Assembly: GCA_032622095.1 (NCBI GenBank)
Contig: CP136066.1
Location: 185,170,716-185,234,715 of the forward strand
Source: Siphonodentalium dalli
Taxonomy: Eukaryota > Mollusca > Scaphopoda > Gadilida > Siphonodentaliidae
Reading direction: 5' to 3'
Length of the DNA: 64,000 nt
The translations under genes and the position numbers were made by a program. Below are positions 13,301 to 28,300 of the stretch, in pieces. Position 1 is the first letter of the stretch. The number at the start of each line of letters is the position of its first letter. Below the pieces are notes generated by a model. That model made no database searches, was not told the origin of the DNA, and saw only the letters and a program-made list of their open reading frames with translations.

Positions 13301-16300
13301 AATATATTTGTCGCTGATGTCCACCAAACTGATACATAATCATCTCTATGATATGGTGCCGTTCGAGTCAGGGGTTTAGTTTAGTTTAGTTCAGTTTAAA
13401 CATATGTTATTGCCATATATATACATGTATATATACATACAACAATTGGGATTGGGACACAAGTCCCGACACTTAGATTTGTCCCGTTCCCAGATAAACA
13501 AAGAGGGGTTAGAGAGGCACCGACCGAATCGACAAGGCGAATATACATGTAAAGTTGATGTATTTATAATGTGTATACTATATGGTTACAGTTATGCCCT
13601 GTGCCAATGCATTCTCTTATATATGCGAGTCGACCATAGGTCGCCTCGCATATATAAGAGAATGCATTGGCCTAAAAAAACAAAAAAAATTAACACTTTT
13701 TACCATTTTTTCTTACATTCTTTAACAATTTTATAATTTTTAATGTGTTAAGCCAATGCATTCTCTTATATATGCGAGGCGACCTATGGTCGACTCGCAT
13801 ATATAAGAGAATGCATTGGCACAGGGCCGTTCTGTTGGGTAAAGGGTTAACAAGTTTAATAATCCTATACTCGTAGTCGTCAATACAGGACCAGGAACCT
13901 ACGTCACAAGGAAAATATGCATCATCAAACATACTATTGGAGCGGGTTGGACAACGACGGGGCGTTGTATGCAGAATAGTAATCTGCGATGTCATTTAGT
14001 ACATCTTATGATATATAAATGATTCAGTGAGATCTTGATTACTGGTTACTGAGGGAGCGGGCGTGATAAGTACTGGATTAATGGTCTGATGTGTGGTGGG
14101 AGTTGTGGCCAGGTCGGGCGGTGCCTCACTAAAAAAAGTATAATGCGGCAAACAAACAAACAAAAATAAATTATTTCAGTTAGTGCAACAAAGAAAATTA
14201 TATATTGGGTAACTCCCATACATGTATGTAATTTTGTTTTGTATTAGGTTTTGTAATAAGTAAGTAGTTTTGTAGTAAGACTGATCCAAGTCCACTGGAT
14301 TCACGAGAATCGTCCTGACAGTGCAATGTATTTATGAACGGCCATGAAGATTTCAGTATTATCGCGGTCACTAATTAAGGGGTTTCCTATTACTAGGTTT
14401 TCCAGGTTTATATTGCCAAATTGTATCAAATTATCGAATAGTTCCTGTCTTATTTGTGTATAGTAAACACATTCAAATAAGTAGTGATAAGCATCTTCGA
14501 TGGGGCTACCACACGCACATGATGGATATAAAGCTATATAGGTTTTTAATTTATCGAGATTAAGATCACTACAGCAGCATCTGATTCTACAATGAAGAAT
14601 GTTCAGTGTACGTTTACCTGTATTATAGAACCTTGGCGGTCTTGACATTTTCACCTCAAAAGCATTTTTAAAAGGGTCGGTTTTCAGACACCTCTGCTTG
14701 GGGTTTTACTTGGTTCCACTCGTTAACATAGGACGGGAAAAATGTTGCCCGAAAACTGGGTGCCGCTCGAAAGGGAATAAAGTTGGTACCGTTCCTCAAG
14801 TTATAATCTGTAGAAGCTTCTAATTTCTGTGGTAAGGCTTTTAGTAAATAATTTGGGGCGTTTCCGGTTGCGATTTTATGAAACAGTGTCATTTTTTGAC
14901 GTGTCGGCGTTCAGATAGTGTGTGCCAACCCACTTCTGAGAGTAGGCGAACGTTGCGTACGGACCTTGTACAGCCGGAAACTATTCGTGCGGCATCACAC
15001 TGTAAGTTTTCCAATTCTGTGAGATGAATATCGGCGGCACACGCCCAAACGGGGCTTGCATATTCTAGGATCGGTCTAATAAACGAGAAGTACATAATTT
15101 CTAGAGTGTGCGATTTAGTATGTTATTTAATTTCCGTAACTGTGATAATCGGGATGATGCTTTCTTGTAGATTGATAAGATGTGTATACCCCATTTGAAA
15201 TTAACTTGTAATTCGACGCCTAAATGTTGATGTGATTGGGCAAATCTCACCGGTGTCCCAGCAAAATCAAGGCAAGGGTGTCGGTTGTTTGCTTGGGTGA
15301 ATAGAAGGGCGTTTGTTTTGTCCGGGTTGAAGTTCACTAGCCACCTAGCGGCCCAGTCATGAAGGCGGCTATGTCATTGATGTATATCAAAAATAGAGTA
15401 GGCCGATAACTTACCCAGACGGGAATATACATGAGTTAAGTGACTGGTTAAAAATTATCTTTAGTGGTTTACACACGGTAAATTTGGTTTTTTACGCAAC
15501 ATCCGGTTACTTATTTCATCATGGCCAGTGGCTTTTCCAGACGGCAAGGCTTTCAGTATGGTTTGGATTTCAGACTCACTGGTAGTTATTGAGCTCGGTG
15601 TTTTCTTAGTCCTGAACCCGAAAGTAGGCAATTCGCCTGGTAAATTCGATATAAGACTATTTTTCATTAATGATTTCTGCTTTCTTGTGGTCATCTTCGA
15701 TGAAATCCCCCGAGTCTAACAAGTCGGGTATGCTGGTATCCGAGTTGAAATTGTTTAAAAATTGCTTGAAATGTTTTGAGTTTTTTTCAAATGTCAGGGA
15801 ACAGTCAATCTTTTCCATGAACGTGGCCTTTGCAAATTTTTCATATTATTTGCTTTATTTCGGGCACGCTTGTAGATGTCCCAATGGTGGGGTGTATGTT
15901 TGTTTATGGAAAGTTTTCTTTGGCGATCACGCTTTCTTATCTGCGTTCTCAATTTGGAGTCAAACCATGGTTTGTCATCTGGAGTCGGGTGTGCACGGAG
16001 TCAGGGGTGCACTGAGGGAGGGACACCAAAGTTGATACAAATATGTTTAGTACTAATTTCCACCAAATTCATACACATTCGTCTGCAATGATACGAGGAA
16101 TTAAATCACGTTGGTTCAAGACGGCACATTGGTGCATTTAGGTCAGGGATGGACAGTGGAGGGGCACTTAGATTGATAGGAATGTTTTAGTCGCCGAAAT
16201 CCGGCAAAGTTAAATATATTAATCTCCATAATTCGTTCTAAGCAAATTTTGGCGTTCAAATTTCACAACCTCGATAAATGGTGACCGAATTAAATCACTT

Positions 16301-19300
16301 AAACAATTATATCTTCTCAATTGTCATATTTATATGGGGACGGGAATCGGGGCATTCATATAGTGAGCCAGTCAAACAGATACATAGAAGAACGCATTAA
16401 AAGTTTATTTGTCATTTCTAAGAGAAACATTTGTTCTTGCAAAAACGAGGGACCATGAACCGTCAGAGGATGGCATGTTAGAATGGCTCATGTACTATAA
16501 CAAAATTGGGTCCGTGAAGTTGGATCGAAGTTCGAATTTCGGTGGAGATGCGCGTGCATGTTAGATTGAAGTTCGAAGTTCGAAATTCGGTGGAGATTCA
16601 ACCCCCACTTTTTTGCCTCAAGTTCATTGTTGTGTTCCAATTCGTGATCCTCTGTTCGAATTTTGGGTCAAAAGTGATTTTTTTCACTTTTTCTGAGATA
16701 CTGCTGGACTTAAAAAAATTAGCCACGGCACTGGACCTTCAATATTAAGGTGCCGAAGGGAAGTGGCACTTTTTATGGCTGGATCGGGTTTAAACTTGGC
16801 ATTTTTGATACTTTCCGTAAGAGAATCCAGCAAACTAACGCTCAGCTTCGAGAAATTACTCGATCTATTGGTTTGAATTTCAATCTGAGCTTTCGAAATT
16901 CGGTGGAGATTCAGATTGAAATTCGACCTCAAGTTCATTGGTGTGTTCCAATTCGTGCTCCCCTGTTCGAATTTTGGGTCAAAAGTGATTTTTATCACTT
17001 TTCCTGAGATACTACTGGACTTCGCATTCGGCGCTGGAAATTTCGCCTTCAATATTAGTATATATATAGTGGCATTTTTTATGGCTGGATCGAGCTGAAA
17101 TTTGGCATGTTTGATACTAGTCCATCCATACATCACACACTGGGTCACATTCGCCACGGCGCTGGCCTTCAATATTAAGGTGCCGAAGGGAAGTGGCATT
17201 GTTTATGGCTGGATCGAGCTGAAATTTGGTATGTTTAAAGGTGGATTATCTCTTTGTAAACATGTATTATATAGTTACCAGGGTATAAAATATTAGATTT
17301 GAATCGAAGACTACTGTCCGGAAATGCTTCTATCGATTAATATTAATTTTATTTCGAATATTTTCTGGTCTAAAAAGGTGTGTTTGTTCAGCTAACGAAC
17401 AATAGTGGTTACTGTTAACAGAGACCAGAAATTATATTGTGCAATTTTCTCACAAATAAACGTTAATTATACTCATTATCGCTTATATCTGTGGAACAAA
17501 ACAATACAAACAACCAATCTGTGACATTTGACATTGGTTGCGTAGCCGAAGGAACAGCCCAGTGCTCTATATCGCTATACGGTCTCATCCGAATGGTCGG
17601 TTCTAAAAATAGTAACATAAATGGGCCCGATTTAATATTTGAAATAAAATCAATATTAATTGATAGAAGCTTTTCCGGACATAGGTCTTCAGTTCACATC
17701 TATTATTTTATACCGACGCAACTATTTAAAATTTGTTATTTAAAGAGATAATCCATCTTTAATACTTTCCATAAGAGAATCCAGCAAACTAACGGTCAGC
17801 TTCGAGAAATTACTCGAACTATTGGTTTGAATTTCAATCTGAATTTTAATCTGGGAGAATTTCGATCTGGATTAAAGTTCGAAATTCAGATTGAAATTCA
17901 ATCCCTAGTTTTTCGTTGCTAAATTCCCTATGTATACATAACCACAGGAGCCACGGGGCTATCCTTTCGGATTCTTCTTATGCCGCCACTATTTCATCTA
18001 TGAATCACAAAACAGGTCACATACATGTACGCCTGTCCAGCTGTTCAAAAATCGGGCTTAAGTCGTGCGTGCATGGGGTCAAAATAATGAAAAAAAGGTA
18101 AATTATCGTTGCTAAATCGCATGCCTAGGTAAAACCATAGCAGCCACGGGGCTATCCTTGTGGATTCTTCTTGTGCCACCATTAATCCATCTAGAAATAA
18201 AAAAAACCTAGTCACATACGCCTGTCCAGCTGTTCAAAAATTGGACGTAAGTCGTGCGTTGGGTAAAAATAATGAAAAACGGGTAAATTATCGTTGCTAA
18301 ATCGCCTGCGTGGGCATAATCATAGCAGCCATGGGGCTATCCTTGTGGATTCTTCTTGTGCCACCATTATTCCATTTATAAATTACAAACCTAGTCACAT
18401 AAGCCTGTCCAGCTGTTCACAAATTGGGCGTAGGTCGTGCGTGGGGTATAAATATGCCAGTTTTTATGTTGGTAATTCCTTATGTGTGCATAACACAACA
18501 GCCACGGGGCTATCCTTTGTGGATTATTCTTGTGCCACCACTAGTCCATCTAGAAATCACGAACCAGGTCACATATGCCCGTCCAGCTGTTAAAAAATTG
18601 GGCGTAAGTCATGCGTGGTGTAAAACTAATGAAAAAAGGTAAAGTATCGTTGCTAAATCGCCTGCGTACACTCTCAAATAAAGCAATTGATTTAGGTACC
18701 CCATGGAACCAAAAGCCGCGATAGTACCAGACAGTTTGGTACTATAAGCCTTTAGAGCCTGTTTAGCGTTATAGAACCACATGAGTTGGTACTCCACAGA
18801 GTGCCAATCGTTGGCTCCATGCTGATTGGGTGAGAGAGTGGGTGTGTCAATATCGAGTGCCGTGTGCAAACGATTAAATTAAAGTGAAAAATGGCCGCCC
18901 GTCGACTCGCGGTCGTAGATCTGTCGGATTATTTCATTTAGCACTATGCAAGGGAGTCTTTGTGGTTTTGTACTTAATTGGATGTTTAAACGCGGCAGCA
19001 TAATTTGGAATCTATCATGTCACATTGTTAAATTTGCCGGTATCAGGGCTGTTTTGTTCTCTGGAGTATCAAATTGCTGGATCTATGCGTAGTACCTAAA
19101 TACTTCAGAGTACCTGTCTTGATATTTTGGTACTTCAGATAATATATAGGGCGTATCAAGAAAGCATCTATTTCTTGGCACCTCATATCGTGAGCGTCAT
19201 GGCTTCGGTGACATAAATGCGGGGTGGGTATTATATGCACAATGCCGGGTAGAACTTGAATAATTATTAGGTAATCCAGAGTACCAACAATTTGGTACTC

Positions 19301-22300
19301 TAGAGTACCAAGAAGTTGGTACTCCAGAGTACCAAACATTTTGGTACTCTAGAGTATCTAAACTTTTGGTACTCCAGAGTACCAAAAAGTTGGTACTCCC
19401 CCTGGGACAAAGCTTAGTACCTACATAGGTACTCTGAAGTACCTATATTTTTAAGAGTGTAGGCATAAACATAGCAGCCACGGGGCTATCCTTGTGGATT
19501 CTTCTTTTGCCACCATTAGTCCATCTATAAACCACAAAACAGGTCACATACATGTACGCCTGTCCAGCTGTTCAAAAATTGGGCGTAAGTCGTGCGTGGG
19601 GTATAAATAATGAAATACAGATAAATTATCTTTGCTAAATCGCCTGTCTAGGTACAACCATAGCAGCCACGGGGCTATCATTGTGGATTTTGCTTGAGTC
19701 ACCATTAATCCATCTAGAAATCAAAAACCTAATCACATACGCCTGTCCAGTTGTTCAAAAATTGGACGTAAGTCGTGCGTGGGGTCAAAATAATGAAAAA
19801 AAGTTAAATTATCGTTGCTAAATCACCTGCGTAGGCATAAACATAGCAGCCACGGGGCTATCCTTGTGGATTCCTCTTGTGCCACCATTAGTCCATCTAT
19901 AAATCACAAAACTAGTCACATACGCCTGTCCAGCTGTTCACAAATTGGGCGTAAGTCGTGCGTGGGGTAAAAATATGCCAGTTTTTGTTGATAATTCCTT
20001 ATGTATGCATGACCACAAAAGCCACGGGGCTATCCTTTGTGGATTATTCTTATGCCACCACTTAGTCCATCTAGAAATGACAAATCAAGTCACATACGCC
20101 CGTCCAGCTGTTCAAAAATTTGGCCTAAGTCGTGCGTGGGGTAAAACTATGACATTTTTCGTTGCTAAATTCCTTATGTATACATAACCACAACAGTCGC
20201 GGGGCTATCCTTTGTGGATTCTTCTTGTGCCGCCACTAGTCCATCTAGAAATTACAAACTAGGCCCGTCCAGCTTTTCAAAAATTGGGGTAAAAATAGGC
20301 CATTTTAGTAACGAAAAAAAGAAGACCTTTTTTTCATTATTTTGACCCCAGTCACGACTTACGGTCAATAGTTTAACAGCTGGATGGGTGTATGTGACAT
20401 ACTTTCTGATTTATAGATAAACTATTAGCGGCACAAGAAGAATCCACAAGGCTACTCTCGTGGCTGATGTGGTTATGCCTACACGGGCGATTTAGCAACG
20501 AAAAATGACCTTTTTTCATTATTTCGACACTACGCACGACTTACGCCCAATATCTGAACAGCTGGAAAGGCGAATGTGACCCAGTTTGTGATTTGTGGAT
20601 GGACTAGTATCAAACATACCAAATTTCAGTGGAAAAAAGTGGGGGTCGAAGTCCAGCAGCATCTCAGAAAAAGTGAAAAATATAACTTTTGATCCAAAAT
20701 TCAAACAGGGGAGCACGAATTGGAACACAACAATGGACTTGAGGCAAAAAAAGGTAGGGGTCGAATTTCAATCTGAATTTCGAACGAATCTCCACCGAAT
20801 TTCGAACGCTCAGATTGAAATTCAAACCAATAGATCGAGTAATTTCTCGAAGCTGAGCGTTAGTTTGCTGGATTCTCTTATGGGAAGTATTAAAAATGCC
20901 AAGTTTCAGCTCGATCCAGCCAGAAACAGTGCCACTTCCCTTCGGCACCTTAATATTGAAGGCGAAATTTTATTTTTAAGTCCAGCGCCGTGGCTAAATT
21001 TCAAAGTCCAGCAGTATCTCAGAAAAAGTGAAAAAATCACTTTTGACCCAAAATTCGAACAGGGGAGCAGGAATTGGAACACAACAATGAACTTGAGGCA
21101 AAAACAAAGTGGGGGTTGAATCTCCACCGAATTTCGAACTTCGAACTTCAATCTAACTTCACGCGAATCTCCACCGAATTTCGAACTTCGATCCAACTTC
21201 ACGGACTCAACAAAATTGAGTCTTTTCTGTTCAAGATATTTTCCAAAAAAAGATACAATTTGTCGAGAGAGATTGAAAAGTATAGATCTGTTCAAAAATA
21301 GTGATCACAATGTGCATTCAACTTTAGTTTCTTCCGAGATAAAGAAATCACAGTCAGTAGCACATGATTACTGTTATATGGGTATATATGCAGTGCGAGT
21401 CGTTTTATCTACTAGAATTATCAAAGTTATATCACAATTTTTAATGCAATAGGTCACATCAATGAAAATTGTCCGACAAACACGAATCGTGAGGGATTCG
21501 ATACTACATTGCATGCCTTCAAATTGAGTAATTATATTTAGAAACAGAGCTTGTTAAAACATAATTACATCTGACTGAAACACTCCATGTGGGCAATCAT
21601 TTTGGGTTTAATATCGTTTAATTTGGTAATTTTATAGTTATATTGAGTATAATATCGTTTAATTTGGTAACTGTAAATAGTCATATCGTAGCGCTACATC
21701 GCGCGTTGTCGTGGTGGAATTCACTTGCGCCCTGATCAATTATATTATCTTATTACGTTCCTATGTGTGATTTATCGAGATGACTCGCAGTAACTAGCTG
21801 TTATGCATTCATGCGCGCTACATGTATCAACATGCATGTATCAATGGTATGATTGTGATATTATTCGCATTTCTGGTATATCAAATGTTTATAGTGGAAT
21901 ATAGTAAACAGAATAAGCATCAGTTCAATCAAGTGATTACACCCTATTAAATTCATTAGGCCAGAAAATAAAACCTCTTTGTTTCCGGTACCCTGACTGG
22001 CTGAGATTTTCCTGCCTGCCTCAATTTTGTTTTTCAATTTTCTCCAGAAAGCTAGTCTATATAGTTAGATTATCAATGTGAATATTTATCGTTTTCCCAA
22101 TCACAAAAGCAAAAAAAGTGGGTTATAAACTCAACATTGGTAGAGATCTTACTGCAGAGTGAATGTACAAGGGACAACATGTTTTGTATCCAATGTTTTC
22201 AACATGCTTGGCTTATTTTCAATACACATGGATTTACCATATTCCATGGCACCGTGACTACATATTATATCGTTTACGGTTGAAAGGTTTTTTTTTTTTA

Positions 22301-25300
22301 AATTCCATAAAAAATATCGCTGCCTGCTTGTCTGGAAAATTTTCCCAATGTTATGGGAAACATAGAATTTTTTTGATTTTGCCTTAGTCTTCTGAAAACC
22401 AATCGCAAAATACTACAGTGCATCAAGTGGATGTAAATAATTGTGCATGTGATTCTTACATTTCAGCTTGCTGTAGTGGGATCGTGAACGCTGGAGGATG
22501 TCAAGACATAGTGAAATGCAAACCACCAACCCAGCAAAGGGATGACCCAGATGTCATTTGTCCGTGGGTATCTACACCGAACACAATTAGCATTTCTACC
22601 ACGGGGGGGGGGCTGGTGGGGGGGGGGGGGGCGGGGTGTGTGTGGGGGGGGGGGGGGGGCTCGTAACACGCTCCGCTTTTTGATTGATGCTCTATAATCA
22701 TGATTGCAAATGAATATTGAGAAATATATATAGAATATCCATATAGTTTGACGAGATATAAGGTTTATTTTCGCGAGTATGATTCAGCAAATAGGGGCCG
22801 AGCTTTAGCGAGTTTCCCCATTTGCTCAATCATACGAGCGAAGTAAACCTAGTATCTCGTCAAACTTTATGGGTATTGTTTTTATCCATCGCCAAAGTTT
22901 ACGTAGTTAAAGTCTATTAAATTTGTTTAAATGGGATCAAGAAATTAATGGGGAATTCTTTAGGAAACAATTAAAATCGATTGCAAGTTTTTCGGTTGAA
23001 GTTCTGAGCATGTGACTTTATTATGAGAGCTGTAGCCGGTCTTGCTTTATTTTAGCACGTGCTAAAATAAAGCTATTTTAGCACGTGCTAAAATAAAGCC
23101 ATGGTTTATTTTTGCAGCCTTTATCTATATAGTAGACGACAAAGGTGATGGATAAAGAATGATATTTACAAAAGAATATGTATATATATATTATACACAT
23201 AGTATATACATATTCCATTTCCTATATGCGCCGTAGCTATATACGCGCCTGCTTTACATTAATGGTATTATATTAGAGACAACGAGAACGATATAATTCC
23301 CCCAATTGACCATCATTCGGAAATCTCACAACGTTACCATTTATGCGAACAATGGCATCGATGTCGCCACGGGTGTGTTGGCGAAGGAATCCTCTTTCAA
23401 TTAATACAACAAACGCCCCTCAATCCCATTTCTCCATGCCCACTCAATGCATTCACCCAATAAACCTACATACTATCTCCCGATACAGACAACGTATATA
23501 AATAACAACACATAATGTAATAACTACATTTATTCAAATTTTGGAACTAGGGTCGCAAAGACCACAATGGGATTTATGACGATGCAAGTTCGTCACACAA
23601 CAAAACCGCGCACTCCTAGAATTTTCATCAGACTAGCTAATCCGGCAAGCATGCACACTCTGTTGCCGACAAGGCAACTTTCCCTCATCTTGGGGAGACA
23701 GGAACCACGAAGGCACATGACGAATAACCACCAGCCACCGAGGCTTCCAACCTCTGTAACAAGAAGTTACATCGACGTGATAAACTATATACGAACGATA
23801 TGAAACCAACGAGGTTTCTTGTCACAAAAAGCGACAACACAGCCATCTGGCATTTGAAAAAATTTTGCTTCAACGGCGAACATTAACCACAACTACGCGA
23901 ACTCCTATAATATCGGCGTAGCACTTTACATACAACCATCAAACATGCTATATACAAGCTCCACACAAACGACATCAGAATTGCCAGGGATATGAAATCC
24001 TTAACACGTGAAGTAACAACTTATCTCAAACATCACTGTAGGAATTATCTCAACATCTCAAACAGTATAGTGAAGCACCATCTCGTCCAAAAAGAATGAC
24101 GATTGCCGACGAGGCGAACTTTTCCAGGAAGAAACCGCTATCATAGGCAACGAACATCATACAGAACAGTGAACATGTAATGTGAAACAATGTCATAAAA
24201 CTTAATCTACATGTACTTTAAATTGTCAAAATGGCTACCTCCCGCGAACGTGGTCTGACCCAAAGAGGAAATGCCACGTCATTTTCTTTCTTATATACAC
24301 CACATCGGGTTATCTCCCTTGATATGTACTATATTAGAATGACCACCCTTGATCTCCAACTTTCAGAGTTACTAACCTTATAGCGCGAATGCATTAACCC
24401 ATCGCATGGAGAAAATAATTCCCGCTTAATTCAATGACTTCAAACATCGGAAATTACAATTCTCCATGCCCACTCAATGCATTCACCCAATAAACCTACA
24501 TACTATCTCCCGACACAGACAACGTATATACATAACAACACATAATGTAATTACTACATTTATTCAAATTTTGGAACTAGGGTCGCAACGACCACAAAAC
24601 AGCACCAAGACGTCTAAAGGCCTAGCGATTTAGAAACTGCAAGGCGTTTGTTAAGATCGTCAGCGATATATCCATCTTTGGCACGTTCGCTGCGCCATCG
24701 CCCATGCCTTTTAAAAAGTATATCTGGTATACCTAAATTTGCTGCAGTAGTAGCGCCCCCGGAACGCAAAGAATGAAAACCATATTTATTTATATTTGCA
24801 ACATAGGGTGCAAATGCATCCCTAAACAATTCACGAGCTCTACTATATGACAGTGGAACATTTTCTTCTTTAAGAAATATTCGTGACCAGCATGAACAAT
24901 TTGTCTAAAGAATAATTCTTCTGAATCTTCCGGCACACTTGCTAAAGATAAGTACACCTCTAAATTACGAACCGGACACACGCTACTTTGAGAACGGGCG
25001 ATGACCACCCAGCTGCCATCACGATACACATCTGTTTTAGATTTTTGAATAAAGATAAGACATGTGAGTACTACAACATACAATGTCACATCTACGAATT
25101 GCCAATAATTCTGACACACGTAAAAACCCAGAAAACGACAATAAACACATTGTTAAAATTCTCTGATTATACAAAGTAATGTTGCTGCTAAACTCAGTTT
25201 GAAGTTTCATAAGCATTTCTTTTGTCACAGGTTCTTTCCTATGAACCTACTGTGCAAGCCGTCGCTTCGCACCTTCAAACACGTTCTTAACCAAACTATG

Positions 25301-28300
25301 CGAAGTTGGACTCTGCTGTCCAAGCAATTCGTGAATATATTTAACACTGTAAAATGCTGTAGTGACAGGGGCGTGAGTGTGAGAACTCTGAGTCAGTTGT
25401 AACAAATACATACTAAAAGGCATCACAGCCGCAGGAAAAAACTCTGGCACGTCATTAGCAACAGCCCATTTACTCCAGCGTTCAAAGCCGCCAATGTACT
25501 TCTTACATGTTCCATCCGCTCGCGACTCTTGCAGCAAGGTCGTCAGATCACCAACTTTGGCCTGCAGATCCTCAGGTAAAGCCGATATGTCCCTCTCAAA
25601 ATGTTCAGTAAACAAATCTATAAAATTCTAAAACAAATTAACATGAAGCATCAAATTTTATTGCAATCATATTGCAATTGAGCTTCCTTTCACCGAAAAC
25701 ACCACCAGGTATTCTACTTCCTTAAATGTAGGTAAGTACATCCAAGCTTTCACAAAATAACACCAAACTCCTTTGGTGGTCAACAATGGCCAAAATGGAG
25801 CAGAATGCCACATCGGTATTATCAAGGTCCCACATGCCTTGTCTTTCACAATCTTGAATGCCAATCGGAGGCACAACCCAATTTGTGGTAGTACTCCAAC
25901 CTGTAGAAAAAGAATCTACCACATTACAACCCGGATTCCAAAATCGAGAATTGAATTTTGAAACCTTAAAATTATAATAGGATGCAAAAAGATCAACATC
26001 GTATGGTCCCCAGACCCGATTAAGCATATCGTAAATCTGAAAATCAACACCCCAATCATCAATATCCACAATCTTGCTCAAAGCGTCTGAACGCGCATTC
26101 ATTTCCCTTGGAATCCATGTAGGACACAAAGATATATCTTTTTGTCTACAGATCATTAACACTTGATAAGCCAAATCTTGCAACTCGATTTTCATACTGG
26201 CCTTTGCTAATATGGAAACAATGCTCTGATTATCTGTGTTCCACTTTACACACGAATTTTCTAATGTGTCACACATAGTTTCTAAAACATGTAAGACAGC
26301 TTTCAACTCTCGCCAGGCAGAACTTTTACATCGCTGGTCAGCAGACCATTGGCCATGAACGACAGGTCCATTGCTATCTGCGCAAACCCGGCAAACCCAG
26401 TTGAACTGGCATCAGAAAATAAAATATGATTGTAAACTGAATGCAAATTCAATATTTTTGTTCGAAAATTCATTGCATTTTGATTCCAAAATTCCAGCTG
26501 TGCAATAGAATCTACAGATAATTTCACGTGCGCGTCATAACTTTGAGCACTGATCACATCAACGGACATGTATTTCGTCATCAGTAGTACACTATTTCCA
26601 AACACTAATTTCATGGAAATTAGCTGACCGACAACACTGGCCAAATCTCTCACACAGACAATAATTTCTATGAGACAAAACATAAGATAGTTTACTCAAA
26701 AGTTTGTTAATTTTCCGTTCAGGAACGGATAATTCCATAGACTTGGAATTGAAATAAAATCCCAAATATTCTATCTCTTGAACAGGAATCCAATTCGACT
26801 TCTCCCGTTTAGGGAAAAAACCACTATCTATTAAATCAGATTTAACACGCATCGGAATGTCAGAATTGTCATTGTCTAAAATCAAAAATCCATCATCCAA
26901 GAAAATCATTAATTTTAAACTTTCTGAACGCCATTTCGAAATAAGCGCCCTAGTTACCTTTGTATATACATACGGCGCCGTGGAACACCCGAATGGCAAA
27001 ACAGTAAATTCATAAAAATGCTGCACATCTTTGGAATCTTTCCAAGAAAAATCACAATACTCTGTATCAGACGATCGCAAATTTAAATGATGATATGCTG
27101 AATGAATATCAAATTTTACCATGTAACATTCCTTTTCTATGAATTCCATTGCGATTTTCCAATCATCATAACGAACAGACTGTTTTGCAACAAACTGATT
27201 GACAAAATTTATATCGAGAATCAGCCTGCGTTTACCACCTCGCTGAACAGCGACAGATAACGGATTAACTACTTTTGGCTGCGCAGAACGTTCAAGGATA
27301 AGACCTTTCCGCTTCAGTTCACATATTTCATTGTCAACAAAGTCCCGCTCGTTTAATGCTGAACGATTATTACGAAGCATTACAGATGGGGGCGTGTCCA
27401 CAAATGGCATTTTGTATCCGTTATAAATTGTGTCAATCACAAAGTCGGTGGCCCCAATGCCTTTCCAAAATTCAATTTTAACCTTCAGTCTATTTTTGAC
27501 TTTAATTTCGGCTTTACCAGATGCATAAATTTCATAACAGTCGGTCAAGGTCACATGCTGTGCATTGACAGGTTGGATAAATGGGTCAACAATATTATAC
27601 TCAACTTGTAACACTGTTGACTTTTCAACGACGTTCTGTACTTGAGGTGGGTCCCTGTTTCCGGTTGAATGGACATGTGGCACGCAAATTGGAAAGAGAC
27701 CCACAGACGAAGCAGCCAGACTTCCCGACTCTCCGAAAATCGAACACATTTGACTTATTGGTGGAAGCACCTCCAACGAAACCCGATCTTTGAACATCTT
27801 CACTCGGCCTCGATAATGTGGCAGAAGCGGAAACAACGCGTTTCTTACTGCGTTTCGCTTTGTTGATACGAACTGCAGCCCCATTGGCCCGCGAAATCTT
27901 TCGTTGATCGTCGGAATCATCTGCCGCGTCCCCATCAACATATTGACGTACCGTCTCCCAGCCTCCATCGGAAGAGTCCGCGATTTTAATATGCTTATTG
28001 CGAACATTAATAGCATTACGACTGTTACCAAGCAATTCACTGGCATATTCATTTTTGTCATTTTCAATGGCCCAACAGATTTGATCAATCGATTCCAATA
28101 AATCGGCGTTGAATTTAAATTGTATTCGGTTTCCTTCGCGCTTCCAAGTGTATTCATTCTCAGATTTCAAACGCTTGACCTCCCGAATATTGAACTCACA
28201 TTCACGTTTTAAAGAACCAATGCTATCCTCAAATTCGGATCTAATGTCTGACTTTTGAGATCGCATGGAGAAAATAATTCCCGCTTAATTCAATGAATTC

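Noticed and set aside
16684-17199. 171-residue minus-strand frame, mirrored at 20595-21119
   Set aside because: Both lie in the arms of the fold-back structure and mirror one another. The TTCGAA-rich composition explains the open frames.
23567-23803. Host gene fragment between the DIRS repeats
   Set aside because: It lies inside the element between B2 and A2, has no recognisable domain, and overlaps an equally long frame on the other strand.
26592-28157. Full 521-residue reverse transcriptase starting at 28157
   Set aside because: The upstream half overlaps the Gag frame and has no RT features. RT homology starts only near 27640, so the early part is a shadow frame.
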